The notes under the pieces were generated by a model. That model was not told the DNA's origin and made no database searches. It was given only the letters and a program-made list of their open reading frames with translations. This document shows, one piece after another, positions 34,243 through 42,954 of a stretch of DNA of 64,000 nt. The stretch is from contig NZ_BJTC01000010.1 in NCBI RefSeq assembly GCF_006829085.1, positions 186,001-250,000 on the forward strand, read 5' to 3'. The position numbers and the translations under genes are program-made. Source of the DNA: Chryseobacterium sp. ON_d1 (GTDB taxonomy: Bacteria > Bacteroidota > Bacteroidia > Flavobacteriales > Weeksellaceae). Within the stretch, counting starts at the first letter, position 1, and every line of letters starts with the position of its first letter.

Positions 34243-34725
34243 TTAATCGATATCAGCTGACATTGAAGAGAAGTTCATTTTAACCTTAATCTGTGAAGCC
34301 ACAGGCTGTCCGTTACAGGAAGCCGGAGTCCAGTTTTTTTTGATTCTTCTTACTACATACTGCATGTCGTCAAAGAAAACTTCGCTGTTGGCCACTTTAG
34401 GCATTCCTTTCACATCAATTACTTTTCCTTTGGCATCAAGCACCAGCGTAAAAGTAAAGTCACCTGTAAGGGCATAGAAATCAGAATTCAGATAGGCATA
34501 CATATATTTATTCAGAATATCTTTGTAAGCAGCAACACCTCCTTCATAAGCTGCCGGTTTGAAATCATTACATTTCACGGCAATCTGCATAAAAGGTTCT
34601 TTAATGTCTATTTTCAGAACATTTTTATTGCTTTCTCTGATAAAAGAATCATCGCGTTCTTCCTGATCCTGCGCGAATGAAAAATTCATTACACATAATG
34701 CTAAAAATAAAAATATAGCTCTCAT
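34243..34725 (-). CDS. Periplasmic protein with TonB C-terminal-like domain
   Basis: 160 aa from the ATG at 34725; the open frame continues upstream but this start gives a clean signal peptide (RAIFLFLALCVMNFSFAQ). The mature part carries AVKCNDFKPAAYEGGVAAYKD, the strand GDFTFTLVLDAKGKVIDVKG and MQYVVRRIKKNWTPASCNGQP, again the TonB-C-like pattern, here with two cysteines that could pair. It is followed by a second family member at 33500. There is no transmembrane anchor, so a soluble periplasmic protein is likely. Confidence 0.68.
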   Translation of the reverse strand: MRAIFLFLALCVMNFSFAQDQEERDDSFIRESNKNVLKIDIKEPFMQIAVKCNDFKPAAYEGGVAAYKDILNKYMYAYLNSDFYALTGDFTFTLVLDAKGKVIDVKGMPKVANSEVFFDDMQYVVRRIKKNWTPASCNGQPVASQIKVKMNFSSMSADID

Positions 34726-34747
34726 AGTTTTATTTACTAATAATAAA

Positions 34748-34755
34748 CAAAGGTA
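34748..34755 (-). promoter_or_regulatory. Candidate -7 element for the TonB-C-like gene pair
   Basis: Minus-strand TACCTTTG, 22 bp before the ATG at 34725, downstream of the poxB terminator. Confidence 0.45.
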
Positions 34756-34780
34756 AATATTTAGCTTATTTATAAAAAAG

Positions 34781-34809
34781 AAAAACTTCACACAAAGCAT
34801 GAAGTTTTT
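34781..34809 (-). terminator. Terminator of poxB
   Basis: 10-bp stem AAAAACTTCA / TGAAGTTTTT with a 9-base loop, followed on the minus strand by a T-rich tract. Confidence 0.7.
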
Positions 34810-34852
34810 AAACAGGGGATCTAAAACCCATAATATTTTTTAATTTTTAATT

Positions 34853-36586
34853 TTACAGCAATCCTTTAAGATGTTTGTAATTGGTTTTTACCGTTTCAAA
34901 AACCTCATCCATTTTACCCCCCAGCATCAGTTGTGCCATAGATTTGGTCATTCCCATGATCTGGTCAAATTCAATCTTCGGAGGAAGGGCCAGAGCGTTG
35001 GGATTTGTAAAAATATTCAGAAGATAAGGTCCATTATGATCCAGGCATTCTTTGATCGCTCCTTCCACCTCTTCCGGCAGGTGCACATTTTTGCCGGGAT
35101 AGCCCATTGCATGAGCCACCATTGCAAAGTCAGGATTGATCATATCCGTTTCATTATCCGGCATTCCTCCTACTTCCATTTCCAGCTTTACCATTCCCAG
35201 GGTTCTGTTGTTGAAAACAATCAGTTTTATCGGTAATTTGTACTGAAAAATAGTTGCCATATCACCTAATAGCATCGATAAACCACCATCGCCACACATC
35301 GCTATAATCTGCTTTTCAGGATGGGCCAAAGCAGCTCCAATCGCCATCGGCATAGCATTGGCCATTGACCCGTGGTTAAATGACCCCAGCATTTTCCTCT
35401 GTCCGGTTCCGGTAATAAACCGGGCTCCCCACACACAGCACATTCCGGTGTCCACAGTGAAAATAGCATCATTTTTTGCCAGCCTGTCCAGTGTATGTGC
35501 CACATATTCCGGTTGGATTGCATTCTCTTTTCCAAAATCTTTTACATATTCCAGTTGACTTTCTTTCACTTTATCATAAAATGCAAGCTGCTCATTCAGG
35601 AAATGGACATCTGTTTTTTCTTCCAGCAGAGGAAGTAATACTTTTATGGTTTCTTTGACATCGCCGGTAAGGCCCAATTCCAGTTTTGCTCTTCTTCCCA
35701 ATCTTTCGGGACTTTCATCAATCTGTACAATTTTATTTTTTACAGGCATGAATTTCTGATACGGAAAATCTGTACCCAAAAGTATCACCAGGTCTGCTTC
35801 ATGCATAGCATGATAAGCGGAAGGAAACCCTAACAGACCTGTCAGCCCCACCTCATTTGGATTATTTGGCTGAATGGCCATTTTCCCACGGAACGAATAT
35901 CCTACAGGTGCTTTCAGAAGCTTTGATAATGTAATCACCTCTTCACTTGCTTTAGCCGCACCGATTCCGCAATATAATGTTACTTTTTTACTGCTGTTTA
36001 TAAGAGATGACAAGCTTTTTAACTCGCCATCCGAAGGTCTTATGACAGGATTGGTCTTAAAGATCTGTGCTGAAGTTGTTGCTTCTTCCGCTTCCAGCTC
36101 TGACACATCTCCCGGAAGACCTATCACAGCAACTCCTTTTTTGGAAATAGCGTGCTGAATAGCCGTCTGAACAGTTCTCTGTACCTGTTCCGGCCTTGTA
36201 ATCATTTGATTATAATAACTGCAGTCGTCAAACAATTTTATTGTATTGGTTTCCTGAAAGTAATCCATTCCCATTTCGTCACTGGGAATTGTAGAAGCAA
36301 TTACCAGCATTGGAACATGCGAACGATGTGCCTCATAAACTCCATTGATCAGATGAACATGCCCCGGCCCACAGCTTCCCGCGCATACAGCCAGCCCATC
36401 CAACTCTGCCTCTGCAGCGGCAGCATATGCTCCTACCTCTTCATGACGTACATGAATCCATTGGATACTGCTCTTTTTAACGGCAATATTCAGATGGTTG
36501 AGACTGTCGCCGGTTACTGCATAAATTCTTTTCACATTGGCATTTTCGAGCATTTCAACAATCTGCTCTGCTATATTTTTGGCCAT
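34853..36586 (-). CDS. poxB: Pyruvate dehydrogenase (quinone)-like thiamine-diphosphate enzyme
   Basis: 577-aa ThDP-dependent flavoenzyme. It oxidatively decarboxylates pyruvate to acetate and passes electrons to quinone (PoxB family), or is a pyruvate-oxidase-like relative. The activating Glu lies in HVRHEEVGAYAAAAEA near 46-61, the FAD/central domain is at about 190-330 (TLYCGIGAAKASEEVI, LLGTDFPYQKFMP) and the ThDP motif starts at CGDGGLSMLLGDMATI and ends with VFNNRTLGM. The start TTG at 36592 is possible; the ATG at 36586 is preferred. Its own terminator indicates a single-gene unit. A peripheral inner-membrane location is typical for PoxB but not visible here. Confidence 0.88.
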   Translation of the reverse strand: MAKNIAEQIVEMLENANVKRIYAVTGDSLNHLNIAVKKSSIQWIHVRHEEVGAYAAAAEAELDGLAVCAGSCGPGHVHLINGVYEAHRSHVPMLVIASTIPSDEMGMDYFQETNTIKLFDDCSYYNQMITRPEQVQRTVQTAIQHAISKKGVAVIGLPGDVSELEAEEATTSAQIFKTNPVIRPSDGELKSLSSLINSSKKVTLYCGIGAAKASEEVITLSKLLKAPVGYSFRGKMAIQPNNPNEVGLTGLLGFPSAYHAMHEADLVILLGTDFPYQKFMPVKNKIVQIDESPERLGRRAKLELGLTGDVKETIKVLLPLLEEKTDVHFLNEQLAFYDKVKESQLEYVKDFGKENAIQPEYVAHTLDRLAKNDAIFTVDTGMCCVWGARFITGTGQRKMLGSFNHGSMANAMPMAIGAALAHPEKQIIAMCGDGGLSMLLGDMATIFQYKLPIKLIVFNNRTLGMVKLEMEVGGMPDNETDMINPDFAMVAHAMGYPGKNVHLPEEVEGAIKECLDHNGPYLLNIFTNPNALALPPKIEFDQIMGMTKSMAQLMLGGKMDEVFETVKTNYKHLKGLL

Positions 36587-36780
36587 AATCAATATGTTTT
36601 GGTGGTTGTTCTTTTATGAAAATAGAATTGTGATAGCTTAAAAAACCCTTATCACTATCAAATTTAGTTAATAAAGTTGAAACTCCGGCCCGCTTTCAAT
36701 GTTAAAAACTTGTAATTTAATTTTGAATTCTCTGCCCATTTAAACTTCCCAGGTTTTAAATACAAAAGAAATTTAAAACA

Positions 36781-36808
36781 AAACAGCCACCCAAAAAGGC
36801 GGCTGTTT
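36781..36808 (-). terminator. Terminator of lysA
   Basis: AAACAGCC / GGCTGTTT stem extended by two more pairs across one mismatch, with a run of A on the plus strand in the loop and a T-rich tract on the minus strand after it. Confidence 0.75.
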
Positions 36809-36826
36809 ATATAATACGTTTCAGAT

Positions 36827-38029
36827 TTACATGACGATTTCGATCTGATTTCTCAGCAGATCTTCAAATTCATCTCTTTTACGGATCAGGTGAGCTTTAC
36901 CATCTAGGAATAACACTTCAGCAGGCTTTAATCTTGAATTGAAGTTTGAACTCATTTCAAAACCATAAGCTCCCGCATTATGGAAGGCAAGAATATCCCC
37001 TTCTCTTACTTCATTCAGTTTTCTGTCCCAGGCGAATGTGTCTGTTTCGCAGATATTTCCTACTACCGTATAAATTCTTTCTGCTCCTTTTGGATTGGAC
37101 AGGTTTTCAATCATATGATAAGAATCATAAAACATTGGACGGATCAGGTGATTAAATCCTGAGTTCACCCCAACAAATACAGTAGCTGTAGTCTGCTTGA
37201 TTACATTAGCTTTAACCAATAAATAGCCGCTTTTTCCTACTAAGAATTTCCCCGGTTCAAACCATAGTTCGAATTTTTTTCCGGTAGACTTCGAGAACTC
37301 AGAAATTACTTTTTCTACTTTTTTTCCCAATGTTCTTACATCAGTTTCTTCTTCACTATCCTGATAAGGGATTTTGAAACCACTTCCCATATCCAGGTAT
37401 TTCAGGTTCGGGAAATGCTCGGAAAGTTCCAGCATGATATCCAGGGCCTGCAGAAACACATCCGGATCTTTGATTTCGCTTCCTGTATGCATATGAAGCC
37501 CTTCAACATTAAGATTGGTACTCTTCATCACTCTTTCAATGTGACGAAGCTGGTGAATTGAGATCCCAAACTTACTGTCTATATGGCCGGTTGAAATTTT
37601 ATAGTTACCTCCTGCAAAAATATGCGGGTTGATTCTTACAAAAATAGGATAAGAATTTCCGAATTTATTTCCAAACTGCTCTAGAATAGAGATGTTATCA
37701 ATATTGATATGAACTCCAAAAGTCATTGCTTCCTCTATTTCAGCCAAGTCAACACAATTTGGAGTAAACAATATCCTTTCTTTCGAAAACCCTGCCTTTA
37801 ATCCAAGTTTAACTTCATTAATAGATACACAATCCAAAGAAGCACCCAGGTTCTTGACATACTTAAGGATATTGATGTTTGTCAATGCCTTCGCTGCATA
37901 GAAGAACTTTGTATGTTTTAAAAAAGAAGAGGTAAGTTTTTCGTATTGAACTTTGATGGACTCAGCATCATAAACATACACTGGTGTGCCAAACTCATTG
38001 GCAATCTTTAATAATTCTTTTGAATTCAT
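36827..38029 (-). CDS. lysA: Diaminopimelate decarboxylase
   Basis: Last step of lysine synthesis: meso-diaminopimelate to L-lysine plus CO2. PLP enzyme of the alanine-racemase fold, 400 aa. The PLP lysine is K47 in FFYAAKALTN; HMHTGSEI, YLDMGSGFKIPY (the Gly-rich phosphate site), EPGKFLVGKSGYLL, GNICETDTFAWD with the catalytic Cys, and FHNAGAYGFEMSSNFN are all seen. Start ATG at 38027-38029. The upstream leader holds a short Lys-rich frame and a terminator hairpin right before the gene, suggesting attenuation. It is transcribed alone. Confidence 0.97.
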   Translation of the reverse strand: MNSKELLKIANEFGTPVYVYDAESIKVQYEKLTSSFLKHTKFFYAAKALTNINILKYVKNLGASLDCVSINEVKLGLKAGFSKERILFTPNCVDLAEIEEAMTFGVHINIDNISILEQFGNKFGNSYPIFVRINPHIFAGGNYKISTGHIDSKFGISIHQLRHIERVMKSTNLNVEGLHMHTGSEIKDPDVFLQALDIMLELSEHFPNLKYLDMGSGFKIPYQDSEEETDVRTLGKKVEKVISEFSKSTGKKFELWFEPGKFLVGKSGYLLVKANVIKQTTATVFVGVNSGFNHLIRPMFYDSYHMIENLSNPKGAERIYTVVGNICETDTFAWDRKLNEVREGDILAFHNAGAYGFEMSSNFNSRLKPAEVLFLDGKAHLIRKRDEFEDLLRNQIEIVM

Positions 38030-38052
38030 AATTTCATTTTAACATAAAAAAA

Positions 38053-38079
38053 GGCAGATTCTTCGAAAAAGAGCCTGCC
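38053..38079 (-). terminator. Terminator-like hairpin in the lysA leader (probable attenuator)
   Basis: Minus-strand GGCAG ... CTGCC stem extended by TCTT/AAGA across a small internal loop, followed at once by seven T residues and ending about 17 bp before the lysA start. A terminator in this place can only serve as a switch for lysA or stop transcripts coming from far upstream. Confidence 0.65.
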
Positions 38080-38111
38080 ACATTGATTATTTTTTATGCA
38101 AGACAAGTCTT

Positions 38112-38183
38112 TTAAATATTCCAAACCTTAGAGAACTTTACAGCCCCCTTTTTTCCAGTTTTATTTTGTTTAAAATTTTGCAT
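38112..38183 (-). CDS. Candidate Lys-rich leader peptide of lysA
   Basis: 23-codon frame from ATG to TAA between a promoter-like element and the attenuator hairpin. Its product (MQNFKQNKTGKKGAVKFSK then VWNI) has 6 lysines in 23 residues, including a Lys-Lys pair at 11-12. If translated it could couple lysyl-tRNA supply to termination, as leader peptides do for other amino-acid genes. Lysine codons are common in AT-rich DNA, so this is a hypothesis. Confidence 0.35.
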   Translation of the reverse strand: MQNFKQNKTGKKGAVKFSKVWNI

Positions 38184-38202
38184 TGCTCGTATTTATTTTT
38201 TG

Positions 38203-38210
38203 CAAAAATA
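38203..38210 (-). promoter_or_regulatory. Candidate -7 element of the lysA leader
   Basis: Minus-strand TATTTTTG, 20 bp before the leader-peptide ATG and about 170 bp before lysA. A -33 TTG is not evident in the A/T tract upstream. Confidence 0.5.
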
Positions 38211-38288
38211 CTATTTATTTTTTTATTCTAAAAAAATGATTTGAAAGGCACTTCTTCTGAAGAAAGCGGCAAAGTGCTAATTGCTATA

Positions 38289-39512
38289 TCATTTTGGCAG
38301 CGGCAAGGTTTCAAAGTCACCGCGAAGCAGCGCCAGCTGCAATTCGTTATTCAAATCAGCAGATGATAGCTGGAGATCAATTTTCAGTTTAGCCAGCTTA
38401 CTCAGAGTCTGAATCTGTGTAAACAGCTCATAAAAACCAAAAGAAACCACTTTCCCGTTTTCAACAATTAAAAATAATTTTTCACCCAGCTTTCTTCCTT
38501 GTCCCAGCCAAAGCTCATTTCTTTTTCTGAATTCTATTTTCTGCTTCAATATAGAAAAATCATTAAACTCTTCCTGAGAACCAATAAACTGAACGGCTTT
38601 TGTTCCCTGGGTAAATGATCTGAATTTTAAGACAGGCTTCTCTGTTTTGTTGAGTTTGTTTTTCTCCACAACATACTTATTGTTTCTGAAATATAAACCG
38701 AAAGGAAGAACTTCTTTCTTTTTAATATTCTTGGAGTTTAGAATCAGTTTGGCAATGATATCCGTTCCGGTAAGCTCAAAATTAATCTGCTCAACATCTT
38801 TCTGAATCTGTTCCCATTTTTTTGATTTGGAATTGAACACTTTTTTAGAAAACTTATTGATATCCTGAACATAATCGGAAAACATAATGCGTCCTGCTTC
38901 ATCCTGAAAGTACACAAATCCCTTACCATTAGGAAGATCCTGAGTGAGTTCTTTTATTTTATTGATATAAGTCTTGGCATTGGACTCTTCATGCTGCTTC
39001 TGAATAATCTCATTTTCAGTATCTTTTGAAACCAGAAGTTTAAAAAGTTCCAACGTGGCCCTGGCATCCCCTTCCGCTCTGTGATGGTTAGTCAAAGGAA
39101 TCCCAAGAGACTTCACCAGTTTGCCCAATGAGTAACTTACCTCATCAGGAATCAGTTTTTTCGCTAATGGAATTGTATCTAAAGTATTGATTTTAAAATC
39201 ATAACCAAGCCTTTTGAATGACTGACGCAACATCCTGTAATCAAAGTCGATGTTATGGCCTACCAATGTTGTATTTTGAGTTATTTCGATAACTCTTTTG
39301 GCAATTTCATGGAATTTCGGAGCAGTTTTGACCATTTTTGGGGTAATACTGGTCAGCTTCTGAACAAAAGGGGTAATATCACCTTCCGGATTTACCAGAG
39401 ATATAAACTGGTCAGTGATTTTCTGACCATCATATCTGTAGATGGCGATATCTATAATGCATTCATTTCTATAACCTGCACCATTACTTTCTATATCTAT
39501 AATTGAATACAT
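38289..39512 (-). CDS. DEDDh 3'-5' exonuclease with C-terminal degenerate GIY-YIG-like region
   Basis: 407 aa. Residues 1-170 are a DnaQ-like exonuclease: SIIDIESNG (Asp/Glu of Exo I), VGHNIDFDYRML (Exo II) and HHRAEGDARAT (Exo III with the catalytic His). From about 205 on, LPNGKGFVYFQDEAGRIMFSDYVQDINKF followed by LTGTDIIAKLILNSKNIKKKEVLPFG aligns in outline with the UvrC-like GIY-YIG domain that follows this exonuclease in many Bacteroidetes, but the second YxG and the catalytic residues appear to be replaced. The open frame extends 47 codons upstream from a TTG; the ATG at 39512 fits the start of the exonuclease fold. Probably a DNA repair/proofreading-like nuclease. Confidence 0.87.
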   Translation of the reverse strand: MYSIIDIESNGAGYRNECIIDIAIYRYDGQKITDQFISLVNPEGDITPFVQKLTSITPKMVKTAPKFHEIAKRVIEITQNTTLVGHNIDFDYRMLRQSFKRLGYDFKINTLDTIPLAKKLIPDEVSYSLGKLVKSLGIPLTNHHRAEGDARATLELFKLLVSKDTENEIIQKQHEESNAKTYINKIKELTQDLPNGKGFVYFQDEAGRIMFSDYVQDINKFSKKVFNSKSKKWEQIQKDVEQINFELTGTDIIAKLILNSKNIKKKEVLPFGLYFRNNKYVVEKNKLNKTEKPVLKFRSFTQGTKAVQFIGSQEEFNDFSILKQKIEFRKRNELWLGQGRKLGEKLFLIVENGKVVSFGFYELFTQIQTLSKLAKLKIDLQLSSADLNNELQLALLRGDFETLPLPK

Positions 39513-39655
39513 TGAATGTGTGTTAACTGCTGTTTGTCGTTTATATTGAAAGCCTATGGTTTCCCCAATAAACCCTGCTTTATTATTAATGTTATAATGA
39601 TAACCTGCTAAAATAACAAAAAAAATAGCAAAATATAGCAGGTCATCCTTCAAAA

Positions 39656-41182
39656 TTATCTTCTTCTGCCCCCCAGGCCAAACATTCCGAGAATTGCTTT
39701 TGCCCCTTCTCTCATTAATGTATTGGTAAAAGTACGGCCTGCTTTACTCTGCAGTACCTGTTCAAACATTCCAGGCTCTTCTTTCACCGGTTTTGTTTTT
39801 TGAGTTGGCGCAGGGTTTTGAGCTGCCAGTTCCATTCTGTTGGTCAGCATTTCGTAAGCAGATTCTCTGTCAACAGCCTGCTCGTATTTGGCAACCAATG
39901 CTGATCTGGAGGTCAGGTCAGAGATTTCCGCATCACTCAGAACATCCATTCTGGATTCCGGGGAGATCAGATACGTATGCACTAAGGGTGTAGGAATCCC
40001 TTTTTCATCCAATGCAGTCACAAATGCTTCCCCAATTCCTAAATTCTGGATCAGGCTGGAAGCATTATAATATTCTGTTGTAGGATAATTTTCAACAGCC
40101 TTTGTAATCTCTTTTTTATCTTTTGCTGTAAAACCTCTCAGTGCATGCTGTATTTTCAGTCCCAATTGAGAAAGCACATTTTCAGGTACATCTCCAGGAA
40201 TCTGGGTAATGAAATAGATTCCCACCCCTTTGGAGCGGATCAGTTTCACCATGGTTTCAATTTGTGAAAGCAGCGCCTTGGATGCCTCATCAAAAATCAG
40301 GTGCGCTTCATCAATGAATAATACCAGTTTTGGTTTTCCACTGTCCCCTTCTTCCGGGAAAGTCATGTAAATTTCGGCAAAAAGCGAAAGCATGAACGTG
40401 GAGAAAAGCTGTGGTTTATTCTGAATATCTGATACTCGTAAAATATTGACAACCCCTTTTCCATCTCTCGTTTCCAGTAAATCCTGAACATCAAAACTTA
40501 ATTCTCCAAAGAAATCTGCTGCTCCCTGCTGCTCCAAAGCAACAATAGATCTTAAAATTGTTCCGAGAGATGCCGGTGCTATAGATCCGTAATTGGCAGC
40601 AAGCTCAGCTTTTCCCTGCGCATTATCTGTCACGTATTGTAATACCTTCTTCAAATCATTCAGATCAATCAAAGGAAGTCCTTTATCATCACAGTATTTG
40701 AAGACAATAGACATAATGCTTTGCTGAGTGTCATTAAGCTCAAGAATTTTGCTTAATAAAACAGGACCGAATTCTGTAACAGTGGCTCTTAATTTCACAC
40801 CTTTTCCTCCGGAAATGCTCATCAATTCTACAGGAAAGCCTTGTGGGTTGTAGGGCAGCTGTGTTTTGGCATATCTTTCTTCAATAATGGGGTTCATTTG
40901 CCCTGCCTCTGCAATCCCGGAGAAATCTCCTTTGATATCAAGAACAAGAGAGGGAATTCCTGCGTGAGAAAGCTGTTCTGCAAACACCTGTAATGTTTTC
41001 GTTTTACCAGTTCCTGTAGCTCCTGCGATAAGACCATGACGGTTGATTGTTTTCAAAGGAATTGTTACGTTTACTTCCGGAACCACTTCTCCATCCAACA
41101 TTCCTTTTCCTAATATAATATGTTCTCCTTTAGGAGTATATCTAGTGTTTAATTCTTCAATAAATTGTGCTTTGTCTGCCAT
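39656..41182 (-). CDS. HerA-like ATPase of the DUF853/YjgR family
   Basis: 508-aa P-loop ATPase. Walker A GATGTGKTKT lies at about 53-62, Walker B VLFIDEAHLIFDEAS near 288-302, and a sensor segment GIYFITQIPGDVPENVLSQLG follows with LKIQHALRGFTAKDKKEI. The N-terminal LGKGMLDGEVVPEVNVTIPLKTINRHGLIAGATGTGK is the usual YjgR start. These proteins resemble FtsK/HerA hexameric motors; the cellular role is not established. The C-terminus ends in a Gly/Arg-rich tail (GMFGLGGRRR). It lies 143 bp upstream of the exonuclease gene on the same strand, so both may be expressed together. Confidence 0.92.
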   Translation of the reverse strand: MADKAQFIEELNTRYTPKGEHIILGKGMLDGEVVPEVNVTIPLKTINRHGLIAGATGTGKTKTLQVFAEQLSHAGIPSLVLDIKGDFSGIAEAGQMNPIIEERYAKTQLPYNPQGFPVELMSISGGKGVKLRATVTEFGPVLLSKILELNDTQQSIMSIVFKYCDDKGLPLIDLNDLKKVLQYVTDNAQGKAELAANYGSIAPASLGTILRSIVALEQQGAADFFGELSFDVQDLLETRDGKGVVNILRVSDIQNKPQLFSTFMLSLFAEIYMTFPEEGDSGKPKLVLFIDEAHLIFDEASKALLSQIETMVKLIRSKGVGIYFITQIPGDVPENVLSQLGLKIQHALRGFTAKDKKEITKAVENYPTTEYYNASSLIQNLGIGEAFVTALDEKGIPTPLVHTYLISPESRMDVLSDAEISDLTSRSALVAKYEQAVDRESAYEMLTNRMELAAQNPAPTQKTKPVKEEPGMFEQVLQSKAGRTFTNTLMREGAKAILGMFGLGGRRR

Positions 41183-41525
41183 CTGATTTGTTTTTTCAAC
41201 TTATAAATATAAAATTTTTTGGAAAATATTCAGGATATTTTCTAATTAACTCTATCTGCTTTTTCTGAAAAAAGCCTTATCTGCACAAGCAAATTTGAAA
41301 CCATCGGTATTATATTTTACTAACAGCTTCATTTTTATAAAGAAACATGATATAAAACAGTATTCTCAAATGAACATTATGTAAGGCATTCTTTTTGCTG
41401 AGAAAACTACTATATACTAAACATATGTTTAATAAAGTATTGAAAGAAACTATCAATGGAATTTAACATTTCATTTAGAATTCATCTAATACTTCGTATC
41501 TTTAACTCATTAAAAAAAGACCCCA
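41183..41525. other. AT-rich divergent intergenic region
   Basis: 343 bp between divergent genes. I see no gene. GAAAATAT / ATATTTTC at 41222-41242 is a short AT-rich hairpin. TATCTTTA about 25 bp before the MBL start is one base off the -7 consensus. Nothing else stands out. Confidence 0.4.
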
Positions 41526-42935
41526 ATGAAAATTGAACAAATATATACGGGCTGTCTGGCTCAGGGTGCCTATTATATTGTATCAGAAAATGAAGCAGTC
41601 ATTATTGATCCTTTAAGAGAAGTAAAGCCTTACCTGGATCGTCTGGAAAAAGACAATGTCACTTTAAAATATATTTTTGAAACCCACTTCCATGCTGATT
41701 TTGTATCGGGACATTTGGATTTAAGTAAGAAAACAGGTGCCCCTATTGTATATGGCCCTACTGCGGCTCCTGAATTTGAGGCTATTATTGCAGAGGACAA
41801 TCAGATTTTTGAAATTGGAAAAGTAAAAATAAAAGTTCTGCACACTCCGGGACATACCATGGAGAGCAGTACTTATCTTTTAATAGATGAAAATGGTGTA
41901 GAAACTGCAATCTTTACAGGTGACACCCTGTTTTTAGGCGATGTCGGAAGACCGGACCTTGCCCAGAAAGCAACCAATCTTACCCAGGAAGACCTGGCGG
42001 GTATTTTGTATGACAGTCTGCAGAACAAAATCATGCCACTGAATGACAGTATCACGGTTTATCCGGCCCATGGGGCAGGTTCTGCCTGCGGAAAAAATAT
42101 GCAGAAAGAAACAGTTGATATTTTAGGTAACCAAAAGAAGACTAATTACGCTCTTAATCAACCGGACAAAGCATCTTTCATCAGAGAAGTTCTGGATGGT
42201 TTAACAGCTCCTCCTAAATATTTCGGAATGAATGTCGCGTTAAACAAAGGAGGATATGAAAGTCTTGATGTAGTTATGAACAAAGGGCTGCAGCCTGTTG
42301 CACCGGAAGATTTCGAAGCGGTGGCAGAAGAAACAGGAGCTTTAATTTTAGATACAAGAGGAGCTGCAGATTTCCATAAAGGTTTTATCCCCAACTCTAT
42401 CAATATAGGATTAAAAGGAGATTTCGCCCCATGGGTAGGAACTCTGATCGTTGATGTGAAACATCCTCTGCTGTTGGTAACCGATGAAGGTACTGAAGAG
42501 GAAGTCATTACAAGACTCAGCAGAGTAGGATTTGATCATGTAGTAGGCTATCTGAAAGGAGGATTTGAGAGCTGGAAAAATGCAGGAAAGGAAACTGATG
42601 AGATTAGAAGAATTTCTCCATCTGAATTTGCAGAACAGTTCACCACAGATGCTACTGTAATTGATGTGCGAAAACTGACTGAGTATTCTGCAGAGCATAT
42701 TGACAACGCATACAACAAACCGTTGGATACCATCAGTGACTGGGCACGAACTATTGATGATTCCGAACACTTCTTTCTTCACTGTGCAGGCGGATACAGA
42801 AGCATGATCGCTGCAAGCATCCTTAACTCGCACGGAATCAGAAATTTTACTGAAATAGAAGGAGGTTTTAATGGAATCAAAAAGACAGAAAAATTCCCTA
42901 CTTCGGATTTTGTATGCCAATCCAAAACATCTTAA
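41526..42935 (+). CDS. Persulfide-dioxygenase-like MBL hydrolase fused to two rhodanese domains
   Basis: 469 aa with three domains. Residues 1-240: metallo-beta-lactamase fold of the ETHE1 type with THFHADFVSGH at 53-63, HTPGHT at 106-111, FTGDTLFLGDVGRPDL near 130 and YPAHGAGSACG near 180. Residues about 260-355: a rhodanese fold lacking the active-site Cys (LLLVTDEGTEEE in its place). Residues about 365-460: a second rhodanese with Cys420 in LHCAGGYRS. The arrangement equals staphylococcal CstB-type proteins, which oxidise persulfides and transfer sulfane sulfur. Thioredoxin follows 19 bp later and probably reduces the product or resolves persulfides. Cytoplasmic. Confidence 0.9.
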   Translation: MKIEQIYTGCLAQGAYYIVSENEAVIIDPLREVKPYLDRLEKDNVTLKYIFETHFHADFVSGHLDLSKKTGAPIVYGPTAAPEFEAIIAEDNQIFEIGKVKIKVLHTPGHTMESSTYLLIDENGVETAIFTGDTLFLGDVGRPDLAQKATNLTQEDLAGILYDSLQNKIMPLNDSITVYPAHGAGSACGKNMQKETVDILGNQKKTNYALNQPDKASFIREVLDGLTAPPKYFGMNVALNKGGYESLDVVMNKGLQPVAPEDFEAVAEETGALILDTRGAADFHKGFIPNSINIGLKGDFAPWVGTLIVDVKHPLLLVTDEGTEEEVITRLSRVGFDHVVGYLKGGFESWKNAGKETDEIRRISPSEFAEQFTTDATVIDVRKLTEYSAEHIDNAYNKPLDTISDWARTIDDSEHFFLHCAGGYRSMIAASILNSHGIRNFTEIEGGFNGIKKTEKFPTSDFVCQSKTS

Positions 42936-42954
42936 GATCATAAAAAACTAAGCT

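Noticed and set aside
39513..39653. 47-residue hydrophobic N-terminal extension of the exonuclease that could be a membrane anchor
   Set aside because: It needs a TTG start 2 bases from the preceding stop, and the exonuclease fold begins right at the ATG at 39512; the extension looks like translated spacer.
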